Source of the DNA: Gudongella sp046224405
Lineage (GTDB): Bacteria; Bacillota; Clostridia; Tissierellales; Tissierellaceae
NCBI RefSeq assembly: GCF_046224405.1
Contig: NZ_JBJXRK010000002.1
Location: 1 to 64,000, forward strand
DNA length: 64,000 nt
Direction of reading: 5' to 3'
Under the pieces are notes generated by a model, which was not told the origin of the DNA, made no database searches, and saw only the letters and a program-made list of their open reading frames with translations. Positions within the stretch are counted from its first letter, which is position 1. The number at the start of each line of letters is the position of its first letter. This document shows positions 26,531-34,975 of the stretch, piece by piece. The translations under genes were made by a program, and so were the position numbers.

Positions 26531-27268
26531 ATGGTGCTTGGAAAGGGAAATTTATTAAAAAACAAACACACCAACATGGAGCTTGAAGAATATAAGATGA
26601 AATTATTGGGAAAAGATAGACTAAGAGAGGTCATTGATCTTCAGCAACATGTATATGATAATCTTCCAAACAAGGATGTACTCTACATTGATTCTTACGA
26701 GGACATGCTTTCGGATATGGAAGAAGGGGCAAAGGTCATCGGCGTTTTGAACAGCAGAGACCGTGTAATCGCATACAGATATATAGCATTTCCTGGGCAG
26801 GATAAAAGAAATATGGGCTATGACATAGGTTTGAGTCCAGAGGAGCTGAACAAGGTGGTGCACCTTGAAACAACTGTTGTGGATCCCAAGTACAGGGGCA
26901 ACGACCTGCAAAATCTTACTCTGGGGGCAGCCAAGAAGATGGTCACCCAGGAAGGTTACAATCATTTCCTTTGTACTGTATCACCTTATAACTTCTTCAG
27001 TCTGTACAATATAATGAAGAACGGCCTAAAGATAAAGGCACTTAAGAGAAAATACGGTTCCTCAGAGGACGGAGACGATGGCCTGTGGAGATTCATTCTT
27101 CATAGCGACATGAAAAAACAGGTTCTTAATCCAGTTGATCTTGTAATTTCCAAGTGGGCGAACCTTGAGATGCAAAGAGATCTGATTGAGCAGGGATACA
27201 TTGGCTACGAAATTAATAAGAAAGACCAACAGCTAAACTACATCAAGTTTGAGAAAGCCAATATTTAA
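26531..27268 (+). CDS. GNAT-type N-acetyltransferase, paralogue 1
   Basis: 245 residues from the ATG at 26531 (AAGGAGG upstream). The central part has ETTVVDPKYRGNDLQNLTL, which fits the acetyl-CoA-binding beta4-alpha3 region of GNAT enzymes, followed by a conserved SPYNFFSLYNIMKNG segment. No substrate can be named. The next gene is a clear paralogue with the same layout, so the pair arose by tandem duplication. Each has its own terminator. Confidence 0.65.
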   Translation: MVLGKGNLLKNKHTNMELEEYKMKLLGKDRLREVIDLQQHVYDNLPNKDVLYIDSYEDMLSDMEEGAKVIGVLNSRDRVIAYRYIAFPGQDKRNMGYDIGLSPEELNKVVHLETTVVDPKYRGNDLQNLTLGAAKKMVTQEGYNHFLCTVSPYNFFSLYNIMKNGLKIKALKRKYGSSEDGDDGLWRFILHSDMKKQVLNPVDLVISKWANLEMQRDLIEQGYIGYEINKKDQQLNYIKFEKANI

Positions 27269-27306
27269 AGCTCGGCTGCGGTTAGTGCCGTAGCGGGCTT
27301 TTTTAA
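27269..27306 (+). terminator. Terminator after the first GNAT gene
   Basis: An imperfect GC-rich stem (GCTCGGCTGCGG with GCCGTAGCGGGC, G-U pairs allowed) followed by TTTTTT. Confidence 0.6.
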
Positions 27307-27401
27307 TTATAAAAAGATGATTCAAGTCTAATAGTTACAGAAAAAGCTTCCTTGATGATTTGTGGGGATGCTATTCTTATATTAATGATCGAGGTGATTT
27401 T

Positions 27402-28148
27402 GTGATAATTGAGGAAGGAAGACTAATCAGGGAAAGACATGGAGCACAGGAGATGGAAAGCTACGTGGCAAAGCTGGTTTCATACGAAGCCCTTGACCAC
27501 ATGGTTGATTTGATACAGAGGGTATACAATGCATTACCAAACAAGGAAGTGCTTTTTGTGGATTCCTATGAGGATATGAAGCAGGACCTTGACGAGGGTG
27601 CAAAGGTTATCGGCATTTACGGAGAGGAAAATCAGATGATTGCATATCGTTATGTTAGCTTCCCAGGACTTCAGGAAAGGAATCTCGGCCGTGATGTGGG
27701 ACTGTCTGAGCATGAACTGGAGAAGCTCTGTCAACTGGAGACAACTGTTGTTGATCCTCCCTATAGGGGTAACAACCTTCAGTATATGACCCTTTCGCTG
27801 ATGAAGCCCATCGTTGCAGCCGAGGGCTATAAGCATATGGCATGCACCATATCGCCATACAATTATTTCAGTGTCAACAATATTATGAGACATGGCTTGA
27901 AGATCAAGGACCTGAAGAAAAAATACGGGACCCTTCCCGATAACAGTGATGGAATCTGGCGTTACATCCTTCACGAAAGAATTGATAGAGAAGAAGACTT
28001 TGTAGTTGATAAAATGGTAAATGTACCAATGACAATGATCCAAAAGCAAAAGGAGCTTCTGGAGGCCGGATTTGTTGGCCACAGGCTTCACAGAGACCAA
28101 TCATTGGATTATGTTCAATACTCCTCCTTACAGGAAAACTCCAGGTAA
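27402..28148 (+). CDS. GNAT-type N-acetyltransferase, paralogue 2
   Basis: 248 residues from GTG 27402, preceded by GAGGTGATTTT. It shares with the preceding gene LPNKxVLxxDSYEDM, EEGAKVIG, ETTVVDPxYRGNxLQ, the SPYNxFSxxNIMxxGLKIKxLKxKYG block and the C-terminal layout. The N-termini are the most divergent part. Function unknown; acetylation of a small amine or peptide is possible. The stop codon lies inside its terminator hairpin. Confidence 0.65.
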   Translation: MIIEEGRLIRERHGAQEMESYVAKLVSYEALDHMVDLIQRVYNALPNKEVLFVDSYEDMKQDLDEGAKVIGIYGEENQMIAYRYVSFPGLQERNLGRDVGLSEHELEKLCQLETTVVDPPYRGNNLQYMTLSLMKPIVAAEGYKHMACTISPYNYFSVNNIMRHGLKIKDLKKKYGTLPDNSDGIWRYILHERIDREEDFVVDKMVNVPMTMIQKQKELLEAGFVGHRLHRDQSLDYVQYSSLQENSR

Positions 28149-28164
28149 TCCACCTGGAGTTTTC
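28134..28164. terminator. Terminator after the second GNAT gene
   Basis: A perfect 13-bp stem GAAAACTCCAGGT/ACCTGGAGTTTTC with a five-base loop, then CTTTAT. It includes the GNAT stop codon and probably also serves the facing small gene. Confidence 0.8.
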
Positions 28165-28179
28165 CTTTATAATATACAT

Positions 28180-28344
28180 TTAAGGATTCAGTCTTTTCCC
28201 GAATATCAAGGATAAAACAAACAATACAAGGAAAACAAAGAACAAGATTTTAGCAATTTCAGTTGCCGCTCCTGCAATTCCCCCAAATCCCAGCACTGCT
28301 GCTACAAGTGCCACTACTATAAATATTATTGACCATCTCAACAT
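28180..28344 (-). CDS. DUF1328 small membrane protein
   Basis: A 54-residue protein starting MLRWSIIFIVVALVAAVLGF with a glycine/alanine patch (GGIAGAATEIAK) and a second hydrophobic helix ending FGKRLNP, the DUF1328/YtjA layout of two short membrane helices. GGAGGG lies upstream of the ATG at 28344. Single gene facing the GNAT gene. In other bacteria such proteins are stress-associated, but the role is unknown. Confidence 0.85.
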   Translation of the reverse strand: MLRWSIIFIVVALVAAVLGFGGIAGAATEIAKILFFVFLVLFVLSLIFGKRLNP

Positions 28345-28428
28345 TTACTATCCCTCCTAATTTTTTATGTAAATAGGAGTATATGTATTATATTCCCTAA
28401 AATATAAGACCTAAACAAAATGCCAGGA

Positions 28429-29343
28429 CTAAAGTCCTGGCATATCTAGAATCTCTATGGTATCTCCCGGCTTGATTACGCCATCTCTAAGTACTTTTGT
28501 AAAAATTCCCTCCTTTGGCATTACACATTTGCCAACGGTTTTTGAGATGGCACAGCCTGAGTGACACTCCTTTCCAATCTGGGTCACTTCATGGAGTGTC
28601 TCCCCAATTCTCATCCTGGTTCCAACGGGAAGGTCATAAAGTATTATCCCTTCCGTTGTAAGATTTTCTGCAAAATCACCAAACTTTAGTCCCTGGACTC
28701 CAGCATCTTTCATCTTATCGAAGCTCTCCTTGCCCAACAGGCTTACCTGTCTGTGCCAGTCACCACTGTGTGCATCCCCCACCAGACCATGGTCTACCTT
28801 GAATTCACCATGTCCAACAGACTCCTTCACCACACCCTTCTTCTCTGATATGTTTACCGCTAGAACCTTTCCGAAGCCCTTTCTTCTAAAGGTTCCAGAC
28901 TTTCCTCCAGTCTTTTCCATAAGCTTTATCTCCTCTATTGTCATCTCCTTGTCCATGGCCTTGCACATATCATAAATGGTCAAAGCGGCAATGCTGACAG
29001 CTGAAAGAGCTTCCATCTCAACCCCTGTCTTGCCTGTGGTCTTTACCTGGCCCTTTATTTCAACATATTCCTCTCCAACATTGAAGGTTATGTCTGCACC
29101 TGTAAGAAAGATATTGTGGCACATTGGTATCAGGTCACTTGTCCTTTTGGCACCCATGATTCCAGCTACCTGGGCAACACTTAATACATCTCCCTTGTCT
29201 ACAAGACCTTCCTTTATTCTCCTGGCCGTTTCCCTTTTCATGTTTATTCTTCCATATGCAGTTGCCGTCCTCTTTGTATCCTCCTTGTCGCCCACCTGAA
29301 CCATGTGGGCCCTGCCTTCTTCATTGAAGTGAGTTAGGTCCAT
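28429..29343 (-). CDS. MoaC-MOSC fusion: cyclic pyranopterin synthase with a MOSC domain
   Basis: Residues 1-157 are a full MoaC (LTHFNEEGRAHMVQVG, MCHNIFLTGAD, GKTGVEMEALSAVS), which makes cyclic pyranopterin phosphate with MoaA. Residues about 160-304 form a MOSC domain (GLVGDAHSGDWHRQVSLL, CHSGCAISKTVGKC), a family that carries sulfur to, or binds, molybdenum cofactor. The fusion joins the first cofactor step to a late sulfur or delivery step. Last gene of the molybdenum-cofactor/formate dehydrogenase cluster, 3 bp after moaA. Confidence 0.93.
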   Translation of the reverse strand: MDLTHFNEEGRAHMVQVGDKEDTKRTATAYGRINMKRETARRIKEGLVDKGDVLSVAQVAGIMGAKRTSDLIPMCHNIFLTGADITFNVGEEYVEIKGQVKTTGKTGVEMEALSAVSIAALTIYDMCKAMDKEMTIEEIKLMEKTGGKSGTFRRKGFGKVLAVNISEKKGVVKESVGHGEFKVDHGLVGDAHSGDWHRQVSLLGKESFDKMKDAGVQGLKFGDFAENLTTEGIILYDLPVGTRMRIGETLHEVTQIGKECHSGCAISKTVGKCVMPKEGIFTKVLRDGVIKPGDTIEILDMPGL

Positions 29344-29346
29344 TGT

Positions 29347-30306
29347 CTAACCTCCTATTTGATTCATGTTTCTGGTGATATATTTCTGGTCTTCCAAATG
29401 ATGCTCCTCTTCCTTTGTGAGGATGGCCTCGCTGATTGCCTTTTCAAGATTCTCCCCATTTCTGAGAACCTTTTTCAGGTCTATCTCCCTGTTGGAATGA
29501 AGACAAAGCTTCAGCTTACCGGTTGCAGTAAGTCTTACACGGTTGCAGTTTGTGCAGAACTTGCAGGAGATTGGATTGATCAAACCAACCTTTCCCTTGC
29601 CCTCAGGCAGTTTGTAGTAGGTTGCTGGCGATGATGGATCATCTCTATCAACCTCTACAAGCTCCGGAATCCTTCTTAGTATTTCCTCATTTGAAATGAA
29701 TCTTGACCTGGCAAATCCTGCTGCCTCACCAATTGGCATAAGTTCTATAAAACGCACATCAACGCCTCCATCTCTGGTCATTCCAACCAATTTAGGTATT
29801 TCATCATCGTTGAAGCCACCAATCAATACTGTATTGATCTTTATGGGTTTTATTCCCTTTGCCTTGGCATTCCCAATGGCTTTCAGCACCCTTGCAATAT
29901 CTCCGCCACGGGTTATTTCCATATACTTTACCGGATCCAGGGTGTCAAGACTTATGTTCAGTCTCTTCACACCGGCATCCAGGAGTTCGTCCAAATAATC
30001 ATCCAGCAATATTCCATTTGTCGTCAAAGTAACCTCCCTGACTCCCTCAAGGGCATTAACTCTTTTTATCAGGTCAACAGCCCCCTCCCTTACAAGAGGC
30101 TCACCTCCTGTAAATCTTATCTTATTGATTCCCAGGCTGACAAATGCCTCTGTTATCTCATAAAGCTCCTCAAGACTGAGCATGTCACAGTGGGGAATCT
30201 TGTTCTTGATCCCATCCTCTGGCATACAATACTCACATCTTAAATTACATCGGTCTGTTAGGGATATTCTTAAATAATTTATATCTCTACCAAATCTGTC
30301 CCTCAT
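29347..30306 (-). CDS. moaA: GTP 3',8-cyclase
   Basis: Radical-SAM enzyme with the N-terminal cluster motif CNLRCEYC and a second C-terminal cluster (CKFCTNCNRVRLTATG...C) that binds GTP. The essential C-terminal GG is present. With MoaC it turns GTP into cyclic pyranopterin phosphate. 319 residues, normal size. Follows the moeA-PBP gene by 10 bp. Confidence 0.96.
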   Translation of the reverse strand: MRDRFGRDINYLRISLTDRCNLRCEYCMPEDGIKNKIPHCDMLSLEELYEITEAFVSLGINKIRFTGGEPLVREGAVDLIKRVNALEGVREVTLTTNGILLDDYLDELLDAGVKRLNISLDTLDPVKYMEITRGGDIARVLKAIGNAKAKGIKPIKINTVLIGGFNDDEIPKLVGMTRDGGVDVRFIELMPIGEAAGFARSRFISNEEILRRIPELVEVDRDDPSSPATYYKLPEGKGKVGLINPISCKFCTNCNRVRLTATGKLKLCLHSNREIDLKKVLRNGENLEKAISEAILTKEEEHHLEDQKYITRNMNQIGG

Positions 30307-30316
30307 ATGATCATCC

Positions 30317-32203
30317 CTATCCTATCCATATTATCTTACCTGTCTCTTCAAATCCGTATCCACCAAGTTGGCGTACCCGAGTCTGGAACTCCTCCGACTT
30401 AATCAAATGGATAAACTCCTTTATTTTCTCCATTTCCAAGGAATCTCCATGTACCAGAAAATCATAGTCCTCATTTGCAAGTGGAATAAAATCAAGGTCC
30501 ATGGCCTTCGCTGCTGAATAGACTCCTAGTCCTGTTGTTGCTGTATTGTTCTTGACAGCTGCGGCAACAGCCATATGGGTTGTGAACTCCCTCTGGTAGC
30601 CCCTGATTTCTTCAGGTTTAAGGTTTTCCTTCTTCAGGTTGTAGTCCAGGAGGACCCTGGTGCCTGCACCTCTCTGCCTGTTTGCAAACACAACATCTTC
30701 CCTGATAAGGTCCCTGCAGTCCTTAATGTCACTTGGATTTCCCTTCTGGACTATGAAGCCCTGATTCCGTTGTATCCCCTTAATCAGAGCCATCCTCCTG
30801 CCAGGAAAATACTTCTTCACATAGCTTATGTTGTATTCACCGGTCTCCATGTCCAACAGATGTATCGGTGCCAGGTGACACTCGTCCCTTCTCAGTGAAA
30901 GTATCCCCCCCATGCTTCCCACATGGGATGAGGCTAGCTTCATCATGTCCGCAATCACATCCATTGCAATGTCATGACTACCAATTGAAAGAAGCTTGTC
31001 CCTGATGGATGAGATCGGCTTTAAGAGCTCGACTGTTATCCTGTCTCCTGCTTCGTATCCCTCCACATTCCTGGGTATGATACCAATTCCATCAGCCTTG
31101 ACAAGACTCATGCTGACTCCTGCCCCTCCTGAAAGAGGAGTTGCAACAAGCTTATCCTTCACCATACCAAGAGTTACTCGTACCATTTCCTTGTTCTTTA
31201 ATGAAGAAACCATCCTTCTGCTTAGTGTGGCTTCAGTGGTATCGTAAATCTCACCCTGATCCCCTTGAAACTTAAGTATCAATGGCTTGGCAAAGACATC
31301 AAACACCATGAATGCCGAAACCGGATACCCTGGTATCCCCATTACCGGCTTACCCTTGATTATTCCAAGGATCGTAGGTTTTCCAGGCTTCATTGCAACC
31401 CCATGAACCACAACCTTTCCAAGATCCTGAATTAGGTTAACGGTAAAATCCTTTGTTCCAGCTGCCGAGCCTGCATTAATGATGACCATATCATTTTCTT
31501 CCACAGCATCTAAGAGAAGCTGTTTAAGCTTTTCGTAGTCATCCTCCATGGGTGGATACCTTCTTGGGATTCCACCCAATGATTCCACTAGTCCTTTGAA
31601 AACATGTGAATTGGAGTCAATTATGGTCCCTTCCCTTACCTGGGATATGTTCTCCACGATTTCAGATCCGGTTGGTATTATTCCAATTCTCGGACTCTTA
31701 TAGATACCTATCTTCTCAATCCCACCTGAAATGAGAGCCCCGATATCCATAGGACGTATCCTGTGCCTTGAGGGAAGTATCATCTCCGTTGCCACAATAT
31801 CCTCTCCGATCTGCCTCACATGCTGATAGGGATAGGCCGGCCTTAGTATCTGAACCTTCCCCTCATCCTGCTGTAGGACATCCTCTATCATGATCACGGC
31901 ATCATAGGGCTCGTTTATGGGATTGCCGGTATTGACATATTTAAAATCAGACCCTTCCATAAGAGTCAAGGGATTGCTTTCATTGGCACCCTCTGTCCCC
32001 TTTGAGGTAACCGCTATTCCATCCATTGCCGATGCGTTGTATGCAGGTGAGGATACCTTGGCATAAACAGCTTCCCAGGTTATCCTTCCAAGGGAATCAT
32101 GGACTGGAACCTCTTCCATCTCCCCCTTGATTGAGAGCTCATCCAGGTAGGTGTCCATGGCCTTGTCAACAGCTACATTGTCTATATAAGTATTTCTTTC
32201 CAT
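30317..32203 (-). CDS. MoeA-like molybdenumtransferase fused to a periplasmic-binding-type domain
   Basis: Residues 1-400: MoeA with AYNASAMDGIAV, PTGSEIV, NAGSAAGTKDF, GVAMKPGKPTI and GIPGYPVS. Residues about 405-628: a type-2 substrate-binding-protein domain (NRQRGAGTRVLLDY) like that of molybdate/tungstate receptors, but with no signal peptide, so cytoplasmic. It may bind oxyanion and present it for insertion. The ATG at 32203 has GGGAGG 7 nt before it; the GTG at 32209 is too close. A second, plain MoeA is encoded immediately upstream, suggesting metal specialisation (molybdenum versus tungsten); that is inference. Confidence 0.92.
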   Translation of the reverse strand: MERNTYIDNVAVDKAMDTYLDELSIKGEMEEVPVHDSLGRITWEAVYAKVSSPAYNASAMDGIAVTSKGTEGANESNPLTLMEGSDFKYVNTGNPINEPYDAVIMIEDVLQQDEGKVQILRPAYPYQHVRQIGEDIVATEMILPSRHRIRPMDIGALISGGIEKIGIYKSPRIGIIPTGSEIVENISQVREGTIIDSNSHVFKGLVESLGGIPRRYPPMEDDYEKLKQLLLDAVEENDMVIINAGSAAGTKDFTVNLIQDLGKVVVHGVAMKPGKPTILGIIKGKPVMGIPGYPVSAFMVFDVFAKPLILKFQGDQGEIYDTTEATLSRRMVSSLKNKEMVRVTLGMVKDKLVATPLSGGAGVSMSLVKADGIGIIPRNVEGYEAGDRITVELLKPISSIRDKLLSIGSHDIAMDVIADMMKLASSHVGSMGGILSLRRDECHLAPIHLLDMETGEYNISYVKKYFPGRRMALIKGIQRNQGFIVQKGNPSDIKDCRDLIREDVVFANRQRGAGTRVLLDYNLKKENLKPEEIRGYQREFTTHMAVAAAVKNNTATTGLGVYSAAKAMDLDFIPLANEDYDFLVHGDSLEMEKIKEFIHLIKSEEFQTRVRQLGGYGFEETGKIIWIG

Positions 32204-32220
32204 ATTCACACCTCCCTGTG

Positions 32221-33447
32221 CTAAAACAGATATACCTCTCTCGTCTCGCCCTTGTTTATCCCTTCCTCGTGTTCAGCTATTACAATGTACCCGTCGGAGC
32301 TGGAAAGGAGGGTTATCATTCCTGACTTGCCAAAGCTTGGTGTGGCAAACATCTTTCCATCCTCTCTTTTCAACCTCACCATGTGGTAGGTCTCCTTTCC
32401 AGGGGATGATGGGAAGTTGTGTGTTGTTATTGCCTCAACCCTTCTAGCATCATAGGGAGCTTTCAGAAGACCCTGAATATAGGGCTGCACGATTGCCTTG
32501 AACACTACAATTGATGATACGGGGTGTCCAGGAAGACCCACAATAAGCTTGCCCTTCCCATCTCCAATGATTGTAGGTTTTCCAGGTTTTATGGAGATCC
32601 CATGTGCAAGAACCCCCTTTCCCTTAAGGTCTGTTATGACCTTATGGGTGTAGTCTCTGGTCCCCACTGAACTGCCACCTGAAAGAAGCACAACATCCGC
32701 ATGCTGGAGAGCTCTTCTCACACCCTCAAGCAGAAGGTTATAGTTGTCCTTCACTATTTCACGTCCTGCCACCTCTCCCCCTATTTCCCTTATCATTGCA
32801 GAAAGTGCATAGGAGTTGATATCCCTTATTTTACCTATCTTGAGTTCTTCATCCAGATCTATTACCTCATCCCCTGTGGAGAGTATGTATACCTTGGGCT
32901 TTTTTATCACTCTGACATGACTAATCCCCAGGCTTGCCAACACTCCAATCTCATTGGGTCCGATCCTTCTACCTGCCTGGAGGGCCACTTCTCCTTTTTT
33001 TATGTCCTCGCCCCTAAAAACCATATTCTCTCCCTTGCTTATGGGTTTGAAGAGAAGCACGGTTTCCTCATCCATCTTTTCAGTATTCTCAATCATTATC
33101 ATTCCAGTTGCGCCCTCTGGCATCATGCCCCCTGTGGGCACATACACGGCTTGACCGCTCCCTACTTGATGTTTTGGGGTCTCACCCATAAGGACCTCTC
33201 CAAGTACCTCCAGAATGCTTGGTATTGATTCTGTGGCACCATGGCTATCCTCAACAAGGACTGCATAGCCATCGACAGTTGACCTGTCGAATTCAGGCAC
33301 ATTTATCTCTGAAACAATATCATCAGAGAGCACCCTGCCCTGAGACTCCAGCAGGCTTACAAGTTCAGATTCCAACTGGTATTGCCCAAATTCATCTTTT
33401 ATGAGTTCCCTGGCATCATCTACTGACACCACCTTAAAGAATTCCAT
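32221..33447 (-). CDS. moeA: Molybdopterin molybdenumtransferase
   Basis: 408 residues, standard MoeA: PEFDRSTVDGYAV, STGDEVIDL, SGGSSVGTRDYT, HGISIKPGKPTI and GLPGHPVS. Inserts the metal into adenylylated molybdopterin. The ATG at 33447 follows AAGGTGG. Its start codon lies only 22 nt after the U-run of an intrinsic terminator, so expression depends on antitermination in the riboswitch-like leader. Confidence 0.95.
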   Translation of the reverse strand: MEFFKVVSVDDARELIKDEFGQYQLESELVSLLESQGRVLSDDIVSEINVPEFDRSTVDGYAVLVEDSHGATESIPSILEVLGEVLMGETPKHQVGSGQAVYVPTGGMMPEGATGMIMIENTEKMDEETVLLFKPISKGENMVFRGEDIKKGEVALQAGRRIGPNEIGVLASLGISHVRVIKKPKVYILSTGDEVIDLDEELKIGKIRDINSYALSAMIREIGGEVAGREIVKDNYNLLLEGVRRALQHADVVLLSGGSSVGTRDYTHKVITDLKGKGVLAHGISIKPGKPTIIGDGKGKLIVGLPGHPVSSIVVFKAIVQPYIQGLLKAPYDARRVEAITTHNFPSSPGKETYHMVRLKREDGKMFATPSFGKSGMITLLSSSDGYIVIAEHEEGINKGETREVYLF

Positions 33448-33469
33448 GTAATTCCACCTTTCATGTGCG

Positions 33470-33498
33470 AAAAAAAAACAACCTGAAAGGAAGGTTGT
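33470..33498 (-). terminator. Attenuator terminator in the moeA leader
   Basis: Minus-strand stem ACAACCT/AGGTTGT with a seven-base loop, followed by nine T. It lies between the riboswitch-like core and the moeA ribosome site, with no room for a promoter in between. Confidence 0.85.
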
Positions 33499-33505
33499 CA
33501 AATAA

Positions 33506-33595
33506 ACATCTTCCTTTCCAAACGGGAGGCTTCAGGATTTCTCCTTTACCCAACGGCATTGCTTCATGGCATCTGCTTTAGAAATCAATGCTCGG
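33506..33595 (-). ncRNA. Candidate Moco/Tuco riboswitch upstream of moeA
   Basis: The minus-strand core runs CCGAG, TTTCTAAAGCA, ATGCCATGAA, TGGGTAA, GGAGAAATCC, GCCTCCCG and GGAAAGGA in order. The same blocks in the same order occur in the tupA leader at 46674-46780. The Moco RNA family sits before molybdenum-cofactor genes (known), and this is followed by an intrinsic terminator. The 5' end overlaps the fdhD stop codon. Family assignment is from recognition plus context and was not run through a covariance model. Confidence 0.75.
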
Positions 33596-34363
33596 AAAAT
33601 TTGTATATATATTCATTTTTACTCCCCTTGCAAATCCCACAAGGGTTATATTAAGCTCTCTTGCCAGCTCCACCGCCAAAGATGTTGGTGCAGACCTTGA
33701 TATTACAACAGGAACTCCCCGTCTTGCTATCTTAATAAGCATTTCTGAGGAAATCCTTCCGGTGGTAAGGACCAGCTTATCCTCAAAGCTCTGGTTGTTG
33801 ATATGTCCCCACCCAAGAATCTTGTCCAATGCGTTGTGTCTTCCAATGTCATCCCTGTGTACAAGAAGATTATCCCTGCTGCAGAGAGCGCAGCTGTGAA
33901 CTCCTCCTGTTTCATTGAAAAGCTCACTGTGCCTATTGAATTCTCTCATTAATTGTACCACAGTTTCAGGTCTAATTCCCACAATTTTCTTTATTTTCCT
34001 ACTTTTTGATGAATCCAAAACATTGTAGAAGGAGGAGCCCTTTCCACAGCCTGAGGTTATTGTTCTCTTGCCTCGCAGCCTGTCTCGCAAGGGCTTTTCT
34101 CTCACATCTGCCGCTATGTGGATGGTTCCCCTTTCCCTATCAAGATCCATATTGGATACCTCCTGGAAGGAGTCAATAAATCCCTCTGAAATTAGAAATC
34201 CAACCGCCAGCTCCCGGAGGTTCTCCGGAGTGCACAGCAAAGTGACTATCTCCTGGCCGTTCATATATAAGGTAAAGGGATACTCCCTTATGACCTTGTC
34301 CATAACAGTATCCCTGTGATTACCCTTGATTCTTATTATTTCAACATCTATCTTGTTTTCCAT
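33578..34363 (-). CDS. fdhD: Formate dehydrogenase accessory sulfurtransferase FdhD
   Basis: 261 residues from the ATG at 34363, which overlaps the region just after the mobA stop (coupled start). FdhD family: NGQEIVTLLCTPENLRELAVGFL, GGVHSCALC, RDDIGRHNALDKILGW and GRISSEMLIKI. FdhD moves sulfur from IscS to the molybdenum cofactor of formate dehydrogenase. Oddity: the mobile loop reads TSGCGKGSS with a single Cys instead of the CxxC pair of E. coli FdhD. Confidence 0.93.
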   Translation of the reverse strand: MENKIDVEIIRIKGNHRDTVMDKVIREYPFTLYMNGQEIVTLLCTPENLRELAVGFLISEGFIDSFQEVSNMDLDRERGTIHIAADVREKPLRDRLRGKRTITSGCGKGSSFYNVLDSSKSRKIKKIVGIRPETVVQLMREFNRHSELFNETGGVHSCALCSRDNLLVHRDDIGRHNALDKILGWGHINNQSFEDKLVLTTGRISSEMLIKIARRGVPVVISRSAPTSLAVELARELNITLVGFARGVKMNIYTNFPSIDF

Positions 34364-34364
34364 A

Positions 34365-34973
34365 TCATGCACCATTGCCTTCATTCCTTTGCAGATATTC
34401 CTGTACATCCTCTCTTGTGTTGAGGTTGTAGAACATGTTCCAATCAGGACTGAACCTTCTTGCTTCCTTCTCAGGAACATACTCAACAGAATGTTCATCC
34501 AGCATTCTATGAATTGCCCTTCCACCTGAAGTCAAAAATCTTTCAATATGACCTGATAGGTCCTTTCTATAGAATGCATTAAAGGGTTCAATCCATTCCC
34601 CAAGTCTTGTGACGCAAGCCAAAGGATTAGAATTGGCAATTCTGTTCTTCATATACCTTACATATTCCAAATCAATTGAAGGCATGTCGCAGGCAACAAC
34701 ATAGGAATACCTGGAGGAAGCCATCAAAAGCCCCGCATGTATCCCCCCCAGCGGACCTTTACCCTCAATCACATCTCCGGTAATGATATCAGCCAGACCG
34801 ATATAGTACTCAGGCTTGTTGGTTACTATGACTATCTCCTGAAATTCCTCGCGAAGCTTCTGAATAAGTGTCTCCACAAGGCTTCTTTCCTGGAATCTTA
34901 TCAGCTGCTTGTCAAAGCCCATCCTTGTGCTTTTTCCACCTGCAAGTATTATGGCACTACCAAATTTTTTCAT
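34365..34973 (-). CDS. mobA: Molybdenum cofactor guanylyltransferase
   Basis: 202 residues; N-terminal nucleotidyltransferase loop ILAGGKSTRMGFDK, GPLGGIHAG and VACDMPSID. Adds GMP to Mo-molybdopterin to give the bis-MGD cofactor required by formate dehydrogenase. The ATG at 34973 has AGAGGAC upstream. Overlapped tightly with fdhD. Confidence 0.94.
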   Translation of the reverse strand: MKKFGSAIILAGGKSTRMGFDKQLIRFQERSLVETLIQKLREEFQEIVIVTNKPEYYIGLADIITGDVIEGKGPLGGIHAGLLMASSRYSYVVACDMPSIDLEYVRYMKNRIANSNPLACVTRLGEWIEPFNAFYRKDLSGHIERFLTSGGRAIHRMLDEHSVEYVPEKEARRFSPDWNMFYNLNTREDVQEYLQRNEGNGA

Positions 34974-34975
34974 AT

